Assembly: GCF_014641555.1 (NCBI RefSeq)
Contig: NZ_BMHY01000001.1
Span: 124,001 to 188,000 of the forward strand
Origin: Paenibacillus radicis (ex Gao et al. 2016)
Lineage (GTDB): Bacteria > Bacillota > Bacilli > Paenibacillales > Paenibacillaceae
DNA length: 64,000 nt
Direction: 5' to 3'
This document shows, piece by piece, positions 8,642-17,428 of this stretch (the stretch's first letter is position 1; each line of letters starts with the position of its first letter). Both the position numbers and the translations under genes were made by a program. A model generated the notes under the pieces. The model did not search any database and was not told the origin of the DNA. It saw nothing but the letters and a program-made list of their open reading frames with translations.

Positions 8642-8794
8642 AAATCATACGGGAGGTCCGTCTATTTCTAAATAGTCAAATGTTTAGACAATGTTCTAAT
8701 ATTCAGCGGAGCATTTTGGGGAAGCTATAGGCTGTTGTTTTTCCTGAAAGCTGCTACTATACTGATACTTAAAAAAAGTCAGGGTGAGATGTGG

Positions 8795-10615
8795 TTGAAG
8801 CTAAAATCCTTTAAAACAAGTATCATCCTCTACTTCTCGCTGCTCATATGCGCGTCGCTTACCTTGCTCGGTACGATTAGCTATCAGACCTTCTCCAGCT
8901 TTACAGAGAAGGAGATGGTGAAGAACACGACCTCTATTACGGATCAAGTGAATCAGAGTCTGGATCTATACTTGAACGAAATTAAAGATTCCTTGCATTT
9001 CTTGGCCATTGACCAGAATCTGATCACGATGCTTCAGGATTCTGTCTCGGAGGAGGCGGGATTCGAATCCACACAGGATCGCACCCGGATATCGGTTCTG
9101 TTAAACAATATTTTCTCGGAGAAATCAGATATCCGCGGCTATTTTATTTATAATCAAGACTATTCCAAGCAGTATATTAACAGCGCGCGTTCCATTGACT
9201 TTCAATCTCCTTTTTTGAAGCAGGTATGGCAGGATTTCAAGGAAACTCCCTATGCCTTGCAGACTAAATTCTATGGTGCGCATAAGCCGGATTATTATGA
9301 TAACTATGATAAGAAAGCGGATTCAAACAATGTGATTACGATAGCAGCCAACATCAAAGATGCCTATGACCCCTCTAATCCCAATCTGTATGGGGTGGCT
9401 GTATTTGATTACAACATTAACAAGCTGAATCATATTTTCGAATCCACTCAGACACAGCTTGGTATCGAATCCTTTATTCTAGACAAGGAGAAGCAGTTTG
9501 TATATCAGACTGATTCAGATCTTCGCCTTGATGAGGTGGAGCTGGATCAGCTATTCCATAATTCGGCGGGCTATTGGACACAGATGATAGAGGGGCAGAA
9601 GATGCTTGTCGTCTATTCAACCTCCGCGGTTACAGGCTGGAAAACCGTTAATTTATTGCCTTTTACCCATCTGGATAAAAATCTTTCAGTTATCCGCAAT
9701 ACGACGCTGCTTCTGCTCGCTATTATGATTGCTGTAACGATTGTGTTAGCTTCGGTCATTACCATTCGAGCCTCTCAGCCTATCCTGAAGCTGGTCAATT
9801 TCATGAAGAAGGTCGGAACAGGCAATCTGAACATTCGAGTAGAGCGGCAAACGGAATATGAGGAGATTATGGTATTGAACCGGGGGGTTAACGATATGCT
9901 TGATAAAATAAAAGAGCTTATCGACGACTCCATTAACCGTCAGCTGCTGCAAAAGGAAGCGGAATACAACGCCTTGCAGGCCAAGATGAATCCGCATTTT
10001 CTATACAATACTTTGCAATCGATTTCTTCCTTATCCATTCTGGGCCGAAATGAAGATATTGAATTAGTTACCCACTCATTGAGGGAACTGCTGCAGTACT
10101 CCCTGTATCATATGAATGAAATGGTGCAAATAAAGGACGAGCTTCATGCCGTCGAAAACTATTTGCATATTCAAAATATCCGTTACAACGGACGAATCCA
10201 ATACGATATTCAGGCTGATGAGCATGTGCTTTCGTTCCCGGTCAATAAGTTTGTGCTTCAGCCGATTATAGAGAATTCTATCTATCATGGTTTGGAAAGC
10301 AAGGAAGGCGCATGGCTAATCAGCCTTGTAATCAAGGAGGAAGCGGATGACATCCACATTATGATTAGGGATAACGGGATCGGCATTAAGCCGGATAAGC
10401 TAGGTTCCATTCGTCAAGAACTGGCTTTAATGGGTGTCCGCAGCGGCCGGATCGGCTTATCAAGCATTGCAGACCGTTTGGCGCTCCGATTTACATCCAA
10501 AGCTCGGCTGACGGTTGAGAGCGAGCCGGGCAACGGGACAACGGTCCGTTTGATCATTCCTAAACCACAGCCAAAGGAGGGAATACAGGAGAATGCTATC
10601 GATCTTGCTGATTGA
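8795..10615 (+). CDS. YesM-type sensor histidine kinase
   Basis: A 606-residue membrane kinase. Order: transmembrane helix (~10-30), large extracellular sensor (~35-290, dCache-like), second transmembrane helix (~300-322), HAMP (~325-375), His_kinase domain with His401 in KMNPHFLYNTLQ, and an ATPase domain with an N-box around QPIIENSIYHG and DNGIGI. This is the LytS/YesM group, which phosphorylates an AraC-type regulator, here encoded by the overlapping next gene. TTG at 8795 is chosen because AGGGTGAG ends six bases upstream; an ATG at 8789 is possible but too close to that site. It is divergent from the sugar ABC operon and probably senses its substrate or a related extracellular sugar. 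Confidence 0.92.
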   Translation: MKLKSFKTSIILYFSLLICASLTLLGTISYQTFSSFTEKEMVKNTTSITDQVNQSLDLYLNEIKDSLHFLAIDQNLITMLQDSVSEEAGFESTQDRTRISVLLNNIFSEKSDIRGYFIYNQDYSKQYINSARSIDFQSPFLKQVWQDFKETPYALQTKFYGAHKPDYYDNYDKKADSNNVITIAANIKDAYDPSNPNLYGVAVFDYNINKLNHIFESTQTQLGIESFILDKEKQFVYQTDSDLRLDEVELDQLFHNSAGYWTQMIEGQKMLVVYSTSAVTGWKTVNLLPFTHLDKNLSVIRNTTLLLLAIMIAVTIVLASVITIRASQPILKLVNFMKKVGTGNLNIRVERQTEYEEIMVLNRGVNDMLDKIKELIDDSINRQLLQKEAEYNALQAKMNPHFLYNTLQSISSLSILGRNEDIELVTHSLRELLQYSLYHMNEMVQIKDELHAVENYLHIQNIRYNGRIQYDIQADEHVLSFPVNKFVLQPIIENSIYHGLESKEGAWLISLVIKEEADDIHIMIRDNGIGIKPDKLGSIRQELALMGVRSGRIGLSSIADRLALRFTSKARLTVESEPGNGTTVRLIIPKPQPKEGIQENAIDLAD

Positions 10616-11801
10616 CGATGAGCCTCTGACCACGTTGGCGCTTCGCAAAATTTTTGAGACTCATTTTCCAGCCTTGGAAATTTTGGGAGAAGCAACGAAC
10701 GGGCAGCAGGCGTGGGAGCTTATACAAGTGAGAGTGCCGGACATGATTATCTCTGACATCCGTATGCCGCACTTGGATGGATTGGAGCTCTTGAATAAAG
10801 TACGCGAGGCTAATTTGCCGAGTAAAGTCGTATTGCTTACCGCTTACGGGGAGTTTGAATATGCACGGAAGGCGTTGAAGCTCCAGGCCTCGGGCTATTT
10901 GCTCAAGCCCTATATTCAAAGCGAAGTTATTAAGGAAATTTTCCGTGTGATCAAAGAAATCGAAGCGGAAAAAGGAGTAAAAGAGAGTTTCACCAAAGTC
11001 ATTCCTTTGTTTGAAGAAAACGCCTTCAAAAAGCTGCTGGCAGGCAAACTGGATTCTAACGGACTGCATGATTTTCTGAAAATAACCAAAGATCGTTGGG
11101 AGAGCTGCATCATAAGCGTATTCCAACTGGGAGGAACAGCTTCCAAAGCCGTTGAAATCGAAGAAGTCATTAAAATTAGTCTCACTGAGGAAGTGAACGA
11201 CTACTTCTCTCATTCGGAGCGTCATGGCATCAGTTTCTTTCACCGTTATAATGAACTGGTGGTTATTCATTCTGCTTCTTCTGCCTCTTCTTCTAATCCT
11301 GTGCCGGTACAAGACTGTATCCGGATATTGATGAATTATAGTGAACAGCCGTTGCTGGTCGGCACTTGCTCCAAGCCCTATCCATTACTGCAGTTGGCGG
11401 ATGCTTATGGAGAGGCTTTAGTGCAAAGCAGTAAAGTGCAGGAAACCGGCCCCAATAGAGGAGCTTCTATCCGGCAAGGTGCTCTCATTGAAAGGGCGGT
11501 TGAGTACTGCAAGCAAAACTATATGACTGATATTAATTTGCAAAAAATTGCAGACTACTTGGATGTAAATAAAAATCATTTTTGCAATATATTTAAGGAG
11601 CAGCTTCAAGTCACCTTCTGGGACTATGTCACCGGTCTGCGTATCGCGCATGCGAAACAATTGCTGCAATCAAGCGATGAGCTCGTTGCCAACATTGCGG
11701 TTCAGAGCGGTTATATTAACACCAGCCATTTTGGCCGCGTGTTTAAGGAAATTGCAGGCGTTACGCCTGCTGAATACCGGAGAAAATCGAGAATTTCTTG
11801 A
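10593..11801 (+). CDS. YesN-type response regulator with AraC output domain
   Basis: A 402-residue regulator. Receiver domain ~1-120 has the acidic pair IDDEP, phosphoacceptor Asp55 in SDIRMPHLDG and Lys in LLKPY. A linker domain of about 160 residues follows, and the C-terminal ~100 residues form the AraC HTH (NLQKIADYLDVNKNHFCNIF; then SGYINTSHFGRVFKEIAGV, TPAEYRRK). The start overlaps the kinase gene by 23 bp, and the ribosome site (AGGAGGG further upstream, GGAG close by) lies inside the kinase gene, so expression is coupled. It likely activates the divergent ABC operon. Confidence 0.93.
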   Translation: MLSILLIDDEPLTTLALRKIFETHFPALEILGEATNGQQAWELIQVRVPDMIISDIRMPHLDGLELLNKVREANLPSKVVLLTAYGEFEYARKALKLQASGYLLKPYIQSEVIKEIFRVIKEIEAEKGVKESFTKVIPLFEENAFKKLLAGKLDSNGLHDFLKITKDRWESCIISVFQLGGTASKAVEIEEVIKISLTEEVNDYFSHSERHGISFFHRYNELVVIHSASSASSSNPVPVQDCIRILMNYSEQPLLVGTCSKPYPLLQLADAYGEALVQSSKVQETGPNRGASIRQGALIERAVEYCKQNYMTDINLQKIADYLDVNKNHFCNIFKEQLQVTFWDYVTGLRIAHAKQLLQSSDELVANIAVQSGYINTSHFGRVFKEIAGVTPAEYRRKSRIS

Positions 11802-11802
11802 T

Positions 11803-11988
11803 CAAAATGTAAAAGTGCAGGCTGTAAGCTGCTTTTTCGGCGATTTATATTATTAAAATGCAAATGTGCAGTTTGATTGGCCTAAAAAGCCCCTGTAAGG
11901 TGAGATGGGACGATTTCAAATGCACTTTTGCATGTTGAACGCCATTTTGGACCTTTTGAGTCTCATCAGCCTGCACATTTGCATTTTG
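11803..11988 (-). repeat. 186-bp dispersed palindromic repeat, copy A
   Basis: The outer arms are CAAAATGTAAAAGTGCAG at the left and CTGCACATTTGCATTTTG at the right, which are near-complementary, and two further TGCA-centred hairpin arms lie inside (11855-11871 and 11917-11938). The reverse complement of this segment aligns without a length change to 56347-56532. It begins two bases after the stop codon of the response regulator and fills the spacer to the reductase gene. No ORF of note lies inside it. It may also act as a transcription end signal for the flanking convergent genes. Confidence 0.75.
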
Positions 11989-12027
11989 TTTTGACTTTAG
12001 CGCGTGAAGGAAATGATTTGGCAGCTA

Positions 12028-12633
12028 TTAGAATTGCAGCCCCAGACGATAAGCTTCTGCTAGCAGGGCGTCGTAATGATCTTTCTCTTTCTCGGGATCA
12101 TCAGGGAATTTAGCAATGGTATCGTATAGGTAATGAACATCCGAATCTTTAACACCAACGTAGCCGGCCAAGTAATTCAAGTGCCGGGTTATCGTAACAT
12201 CATGCTCGTGTTTCTCGAAATGCGGCTGTGTTCCTCCAACCAGCGAAACCCAACTTATTTTTTGTACAGGCAGCTTGAACCTTTCATCGGTAACTTCGTC
12301 TTTCCCATAGGCGAATCCATTATTCCATGTCCGGTCGATATAGCCTTTCAGCATGGCCGGTAAACCAAACCACCACAACGGGAATACAAAAATAATCGCA
12401 TCATGGTTCCGGATCCGTTCCATTTCGCGCAAAGCTTCAGCTGTATACACTTTATTCGGATTGTCCCAATCCGGCTCATCCGGAGGGTATACCAGAGGAT
12501 TAAAGCCTTCCGCATATAAATCAGCCACCTCATATTCATGTCCGGCTTCGGACAATCCTTGTGTCAATTGCTTCGTGATGCTCCCGGTTAATGAATCTTG
12601 TCTGGGATGTGTAACGACTACAAGTATTTTCAT
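12028..12633 (-). CDS. NAD(P)H dehydrogenase (quinone), flavodoxin-2 family
   Basis: A 201-residue flavoprotein of the MdaB/YwrO-like flavodoxin_2 family. It begins MKILVVVTHPRQDSLTG, the FMN/FAD phosphate-binding loop, and carries FPLWWFGLPAMLKGYIDR, the family hallmark that lines the flavin, followed by SLVGGTQP. Members transfer two electrons from NAD(P)H to quinones or azo/nitro compounds, often in a stress response. AAAGGAGG lies about nine bases before the ATG at 12631-12633; the ORF is open upstream but without a start signal. It is divergent from a frameshifted HxlR regulator, the common arrangement for such reductases. Confidence 0.88.
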   Translation of the reverse strand: MKILVVVTHPRQDSLTGSITKQLTQGLSEAGHEYEVADLYAEGFNPLVYPPDEPDWDNPNKVYTAEALREMERIRNHDAIIFVFPLWWFGLPAMLKGYIDRTWNNGFAYGKDEVTDERFKLPVQKISWVSLVGGTQPHFEKHEHDVTITRHLNYLAGYVGVKDSDVHYLYDTIAKFPDDPEKEKDHYDALLAEAYRLGLQF

Positions 12634-12750
12634 CGTATATTTCCTCCTTTTATAAATGAGTTGAGCTTGAAGGCTTTGGCTAATAACCGGCAGCCTTTGA
12701 TTTTTTGCTTGAATGCTAGTATGTCGTATTGATGCTAAAATAGGAAGTAG

Positions 12751-12764
12751 GCACAATATTGTGC
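12751..12764. promoter_or_regulatory. Perfect 14-bp palindrome, likely HxlR operator
   Basis: GCACAATATTGTGC is a perfect inverted repeat between the divergent reductase and HxlR genes, 117 bp upstream of the reductase start. HxlR/YodB-type regulators bind such palindromes as dimers. The link is by position. Confidence 0.55.
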
Positions 12765-12847
12765 TATAGGAACATAGAAGTGCTGTATAGACGAAAAAGA
12801 TCTCATACTTATTTAATAAATTTGAATCAAATGAGGAGGATGCTGCA

Positions 12848-13205
12848 ATGAATATACAAAAGAAATATAAGATTGGCGTGGAGGTTACTTTGGATGTTAT
12901 TGGCGGGAAATGGAAAAGTGTAATCCTCTATCATCTAACCTCCGGCAAGAAACGGACGAATGAATTACGAAGTCTCATGCCTGAAATTACGCAAAGAATG
13001 TTAACCAAGCAATTACGGGAATTGGAGCGGGATAAGGTCAATTAATCGTTATATGTACAATGAAATTCCTCTGCGGGTAGAATATGAGCTTACTGAATAT
13101 GGCTGGAGCTTGAAGACGATTTTAGACAACATCTGTGATTGGGGTGAAAATCATCTGGAGCACATTCATGGCAATAAAGATCTGCTTGAGCCATTGGAAG
13201 CTTAA
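12848..13205 (+). pseudogene. HxlR-family regulator, frameshifted
   Basis: The first 65 codons encode the start of an HxlR-type winged helix (TLDVIGGKWKSVILYHL, ITQRMLTKQLRELERD) and then hit TAA at 13042-13044. Removing one A from the pair at 13040-13041 restores the frame and gives INRYMYNEIPLRVEYELTEY and an ordinary HxlR C-terminus ending at 13205, for 118 residues in all, the usual family size. So this is either a recently broken gene or a sequencing error in a short A run. The redox-active Cys that many relatives carry before the ExTLDVIGGKWK motif is Val here. AGGAGG lies eight bases before the ATG at 12848. The expected target is the divergent quinone reductase. Confidence 0.8.
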
Positions 13206-13222
13206 TGCTTGAAAATAGAACA

Positions 13223-13263
13223 ATCGCCCTCTACCTGACCGCTAAGGTCAAGAAGAGGGCGAT
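13223..13263. terminator. Terminator between HxlR and MFS genes
   Basis: Arms ATCGCCCTCT and AGAGGGCGAT enclose a second small stem (TGACC / GGTCA). T-rich sequence follows on the plus strand and also on the minus strand, so it can serve both convergent genes. Confidence 0.7.
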
Positions 13264-13289
13264 CGTTATTTTCCAGCCATATTCGTCCC

Positions 13290-14690
13290 TTATTTGTCTA
13301 CAGCAGGCGGCGGCTCCAATTGCCGAGACTCCTTACGACGCCAATTCAACAATACCAAAGACAGAGCAATCACTGTGAGGACCGCTCCAAGCCGTTGAAA
13401 TCCCAAGGCGCTGAGCTTGTTTCCCATGATGAGGCCGAGCAGTAAGGAAGACAGAATCGTTCCGAGGTATCTCGATGTCATAAATACTCCGGAAGCTACA
13501 CCGATCATTTCTTTAGGAGAGCTGTTGAACATGGCAGCTTGCATACCAACGCTGTTCAATCCGTTGCTAATGCCAAATGCAGCTAAAGCGAGAACGACGC
13601 TGATCACCGGAGACGATTGATCTAAAGTCATGATCCATATGGACCCCAGCGTCATCAGAATGCCGGCTGCGAGCAGCGCTGGCCGAGGGCCTGCTTTATC
13701 GATCCATCGTCCAGCTATAGGCGATGCGATAAGCGAGCATAAACCGAGACTAAGCATGAGCATCCCGGTATGAAACCCGCTGACCTGACGAACGGTCTGC
13801 AAGTAAGACGGCAGCCCGAAAAAGAGCGAGTAGTAAAGGATATTAACGAGAATGAATTCGATATTGACCCCAGTCATCGCAGGGTATTTGGCGAATGTAT
13901 GCAGCGGGATGAACGGAGATTTCACTTTCAGCTCATGTCTTGCGAACGCCGCCAGAGATACGAGACCTAATAAACCAAGGGCAGCAAGCCCGGCTGAGAC
14001 ATGACCGGATGATTTGGCAGACAGCACGGCAATGAGTAAAGCAATCAGTCCTACAGTGAAGAGCAGTATACCAAACACATCAATTAATTGAAGCCAGCTG
14101 CGAATGGACATGTTGCGTGCTACAGATGCTGCAGGTTCGTCTTTAGGGATATTCCGCCATGCGAATAGAAAGCCTGCCGCCGTGAACGGTATATTGATGA
14201 GAAAGATCGCAGGCCAATCCCACCAGTGGAGCAGAACCCCGCCAATAAAAGGTCCAATGGCTGCTGCTCCGGATAGAAATATGGACAATATGGACAGCGC
14301 GGACGCTTGTTTCTCCGTCACGTGAATCCGCACAATAGCCATTCCTACGGCAACCATCATGCTCGTTCCGATAGACTGGACAATACGAAATACGATAAGC
14401 CATCCAAAGCTTGGCGACAGTGGGGCCAACATGGATGCGATGAAGGCGACGATCAGTCCCGCAAGGAATATGTTCCTGCGGCCGAATAGATCACTGGCTT
14501 TTCCCATGACCGGCTGGGCGATAGCGCTCGCAATATAGAACGAGAAAATAATCCAGGAAACAGCAGTAAAGTCTAGTTGATACACGGCCTGCAGTCTTGC
14601 TATGGCAACAGCAATCATCGAAGAATTTAAAGGGTTCAATAGAATTCCGAGTCCAACGGAAATGATCAGCCATCTGCTGCGAACACTCAT
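13290..14690 (-). CDS. MFS transporter, DHA2-like drug exporter
   Basis: A 466-residue protein with about 13-14 hydrophobic segments. The start LLNPLNSSMIAVAIARLQ matches motif D1/C-like helix 1 of the DHA family ('LD.TIVNVALP' equivalent), followed by WIIFSFYIASAIAQPVMGKA SDLFGRR, the loop 2-3 GxxSDxxGRR signature. Helix 5 has the PFIGGVLLHWWDWPAIFLIN antiporter motif C. These transporters export drugs or metabolites in exchange for protons. GGGAGG lies eight bases before the ATG at 14688-14690. The divergent LysR gene is the likely regulator. Substrate not predictable. Confidence 0.9.
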   Translation of the reverse strand: MSVRSRWLIISVGLGILLNPLNSSMIAVAIARLQAVYQLDFTAVSWIIFSFYIASAIAQPVMGKASDLFGRRNIFLAGLIVAFIASMLAPLSPSFGWLIVFRIVQSIGTSMMVAVGMAIVRIHVTEKQASALSILSIFLSGAAAIGPFIGGVLLHWWDWPAIFLINIPFTAAGFLFAWRNIPKDEPAASVARNMSIRSWLQLIDVFGILLFTVGLIALLIAVLSAKSSGHVSAGLAALGLLGLVSLAAFARHELKVKSPFIPLHTFAKYPAMTGVNIEFILVNILYYSLFFGLPSYLQTVRQVSGFHTGMLMLSLGLCSLIASPIAGRWIDKAGPRPALLAAGILMTLGSIWIMTLDQSSPVISVVLALAAFGISNGLNSVGMQAAMFNSSPKEMIGVASGVFMTSRYLGTILSSLLLGLIMGNKLSALGFQRLGAVLTVIALSLVLLNWRRKESRQLEPPPAVDK

Positions 14691-14728
14691 TTGCGGTTCC
14701 TCCCATAACGTAGTAAAGTCATCTTAAC

Positions 14729-14751
14729 TTGAAACCGATTATTCGTTCCAA
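14729..14751. promoter_or_regulatory. Putative LysR-type operator
   Basis: An interrupted inverted repeat, TTG-A-AAC, nine bases, GTT-C-CAA, lies in the divergent MFS/LysR promoter region. An extended -10 element for the LysR gene (TG-C-TATGAT) is at 14761-14769. LysR proteins bind interrupted palindromes at this kind of place; the call is by form and position. Confidence 0.4.
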
Positions 14752-14804
14752 CGCATTTTGTGCTATGATTTCATTGATTTGAAGGAATGAGCGGAGGGTG
14801 CGGA

Positions 14805-15692
14805 ATGGAGCTTCTTCAATTGCAATATTTTCTCACAGTTGCCAGGCTGGAACATGTGACGGAAGCAGCACGGAGTCTGCATGTTACGCAATCGTCATTA
14901 AGCAAAACGATTCAACGTCTGGAGGAGGATCTTGGGGTCCCGCTATTCGATCGAATTGGGAGAAAGCTGCGATTAAATGCGTACGGAAGCAGCTTTCTCC
15001 GCCGTACCGAGAGGGCTCTTTTTGAATTGGAGCAGGGGAAGCAAGAGCTTAACGACTTATCGAGCCCGGAGCATGGCACACTTGAATTGGCGGTTACCGC
15101 CGCAAGCACGCTGCCTCATATTCTTCGCGAGTTTCGGAAAAAACGGCCTTATATTCAATTTCATGTGCAAATGCTGACCACACAGGAAATGGTTACACTT
15201 CTTCATAGAGGAGAGGTTGATTTCTGCTTGTCCTCACCGGCTGTTCAAGGGGAAGATATTGAATGTCAAATTGTGTTCAACGATCCGATCATGGTCGCGG
15301 TTCCGATAGGTCATCCGCTGGCAGAACGAAACCGCGTATCTTTGACAGAACTTAAAGATGAATCGTTTGTTGGTGTGAAGAAAGGTTATGGTACACGTGA
15401 CTTAGTGGATGCTGTATGCGAATCGGCTGGATTTACTCCGCACTATGTGTATGAGGGAGATGAGCCGGCAAGGCTCAGTACGCTTGTGGAAGCAGAAATC
15501 GGCATCGCCTTCATTCCTGGCACGGCGAGGAATCCACGCGAGCAAATTAAATATCTTCAAGTGGAAGATCATGAGCTGATCCGGGAGATCGCGTTATTGT
15601 CGCATAGGAGCCGGTACATTTCACGGGCTGCACTGGAATTCCGCGAGGTCGTTGTGGAATACTTCGCGGCGTTATCCAAATCGGCGACTTAG
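14805..15692 (+). CDS. LysR family transcriptional regulator
   Basis: A 295-residue LysR-type regulator. Residues 1-60 hold the winged HTH (LQYFLTVARLEHVTEAARSL, then LHVTQSSLSKTIQRLEEDLG and PLFDRIGRKLRL), and residues ~90-290 form the PBP2-like effector domain (GTLELAVTAAST, VDFCLSSP, PIGHPLAERN, EAEIGIAFIPG). The ATG at 14805 has GGAGGG upstream; a GTG/ATG six codons earlier is possible but worse placed. It is divergent from the MFS exporter and probably controls it in response to a small effector. Confidence 0.93.
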   Translation: MELLQLQYFLTVARLEHVTEAARSLHVTQSSLSKTIQRLEEDLGVPLFDRIGRKLRLNAYGSSFLRRTERALFELEQGKQELNDLSSPEHGTLELAVTAASTLPHILREFRKKRPYIQFHVQMLTTQEMVTLLHRGEVDFCLSSPAVQGEDIECQIVFNDPIMVAVPIGHPLAERNRVSLTELKDESFVGVKKGYGTRDLVDAVCESAGFTPHYVYEGDEPARLSTLVEAEIGIAFIPGTARNPREQIKYLQVEDHELIREIALLSHRSRYISRAALEFREVVVEYFAALSKSAT

Positions 15693-15768
15693 GAAATGTT
15701 TTTTTATTATGAAAACGCAATCAGTTAGACGGATGCGCCGACAGTCGCGACAAAGACGTTTCTGCATG

Positions 15769-15777
15769 TGATATAAT
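15769..15777 (+). promoter_or_regulatory. Extended -10 promoter element for ywqB-ywqA
   Basis: TG-A-TATAAT lies 41 bp before the SWIM-protein start codon. No clear -35 hexamer was found, which is usual for extended -10 promoters. Confidence 0.5.
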
Positions 15778-15817
15778 AGAAAGAATGCAAGGTGTACGGA
15801 AGAAAGCAGGTGAACGT

Positions 15818-17428
15818 ATGTCGAATTTCGGTCAAAAGCAGCAAGAAGCGATGGAGCAACACTTCAGCGAGCATTTGTCGGATACCATCATTACGCGAGG
15901 TTGGGATTATTACCGCAGCGGGCAAGTGAAAAATGTAAAGTTCGCTTCTGACGATACGCTATACGGCACCGTAATCGGATCCGACGTCTATGCGGTCGTT
16001 ATCGATGCTGGAAAGTTTAGATACAGTACATGCACTTGTCCTTACGGCGATTATTGCAAACATATGGCGGCGGTTTTTTTCGCCTATTTAAATGAAGAAG
16101 ATACAACCGGCTTTGCAGCCAAAGCGGCTTACCGCCGCTTGATGGGGCTGGACCCGCAAGCGGAGCTGACAACAGCCGCTGCCTTATTGAACAAGCCAAA
16201 GCCAGAGGCCGGACATAACAGCCAGCCGAACGAAGAAGCGAGCCCGGCGGCGTGGCAAAACTGGATGGAGTCGGAATACGGCGAGGTATGGCGCAATTGC
16301 CGTCACTCCCTGCATGCGCTCCAGCCGGTGTTGTCCGCTTTGAAGGGAACTTCAAAGCACTGGGATAAGCCGCAGCAAAGGCTGCATTGGATGAACGTCA
16401 TTTTGTTCGTTCTGGAGCAAGGAGAGCGCGCGATCAAATCGGTTGACACGTTCAGCCGCTATTATCATGAAATGTCCTTTGCCCGCATGGCGGAGCCATG
16501 GATCGAGCATTACGGCCAGCTTGCGCTGGAGCTCCATCCCTCCGAGATGGGAGAGCAGGAGCGGAAGTGGGCCGACCATGTCGTTCGCTTCACTTACAAT
16601 CGAGCGTTGAAGCTGGAGCAGCAGTTGTTCGACTGGTCCTTTCTCTATTTAACGATTTGCGAGAAGCTCTCGGAGAATCAGCTATGGAGAGAAGAGGAGT
16701 TATCCGCGCTGAACGCTTTCGCAAAGGACAGTAATGACGATTCTAACGAGCCGATTAACCGCTCGTTTATTCATACTGCCTCTGCGATGCTGCATTTTTT
16801 CAGCGGCAATGACGAAAGTGCGTTAGGCCATTTTGAACAAACTGATTTTCAGCGGTCGCAAAAGATGATCTATCCATGCGCAGCGCAGCGGCTGGGGGAG
16901 CAGCGCTGGGAGCTGTTCGACCGGTGGATGAACTTTTTACATGAGCGAATTTACCCGAACCGAAGCGGCAGAACGATTGGCCCGTTTGTCGCTTTGTGCA
17001 GGCGCGCTGACGAGGATCAGCCGGAGAACGAGAAATGGACGGCCTATATGACGGAGCTTCTCCCTTATTCCTACAGTGAACTGTCGGAACATTGGCTAGC
17101 AGTCCATAAGTATGAGGAGTGGGCGGATTTGCAGCTGCTGCTCGGAATGAAGCCCGACGAGTTGGGCATTCAGGATGTGAAGGAAGTGGCGAAGGCTGCG
17201 CCTGCCGTTATGCTTCCGCTCTATCATCAATCGATCGAGGATTGGATTAATACCCGCAACCGGCAAGGGTATCGGATGGCTGTGAAGCAGTTGAAGAAGC
17301 TGGAACGGCTATACAAAGCGGATAAAGACGCGGATACGTGGAATTTCTATATCACTGGAATTGCGAAAAAGCATCAACGGCTTAGAGCCTTTCAGGAGGA
17401 GCTGTGGAAAGGAAAGCTGGTGAAATGA
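15818..17428 (+). CDS. ywqB: SWIM zinc finger protein (YwqB-like)
   Basis: A 536-residue protein with one recognisable domain, the SWIM zinc finger near residues 65-95: Cys72-x-Cys74, Cys80-x-His82 in the context CTCPYGDYCKHMAAV. The rest is mainly helical and unassigned. In Bacillus subtilis the SWIM protein YwqB is encoded beside the SNF2 helicase YwqA, and the same pairing occurs here with an ATGA overlap to the next gene, so the two probably act together on DNA or chromatin-like complexes; the process is unknown. The ATG at 15818 has AGGTGA seven bases upstream; an ATG 11 codons earlier lacks a ribosome site. Confidence 0.85.
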   Translation: MSNFGQKQQEAMEQHFSEHLSDTIITRGWDYYRSGQVKNVKFASDDTLYGTVIGSDVYAVVIDAGKFRYSTCTCPYGDYCKHMAAVFFAYLNEEDTTGFAAKAAYRRLMGLDPQAELTTAAALLNKPKPEAGHNSQPNEEASPAAWQNWMESEYGEVWRNCRHSLHALQPVLSALKGTSKHWDKPQQRLHWMNVILFVLEQGERAIKSVDTFSRYYHEMSFARMAEPWIEHYGQLALELHPSEMGEQERKWADHVVRFTYNRALKLEQQLFDWSFLYLTICEKLSENQLWREEELSALNAFAKDSNDDSNEPINRSFIHTASAMLHFFSGNDESALGHFEQTDFQRSQKMIYPCAAQRLGEQRWELFDRWMNFLHERIYPNRSGRTIGPFVALCRRADEDQPENEKWTAYMTELLPYSYSELSEHWLAVHKYEEWADLQLLLGMKPDELGIQDVKEVAKAAPAVMLPLYHQSIEDWINTRNRQGYRMAVKQLKKLERLYKADKDADTWNFYITGIAKKHQRLRAFQEELWKGKLVK

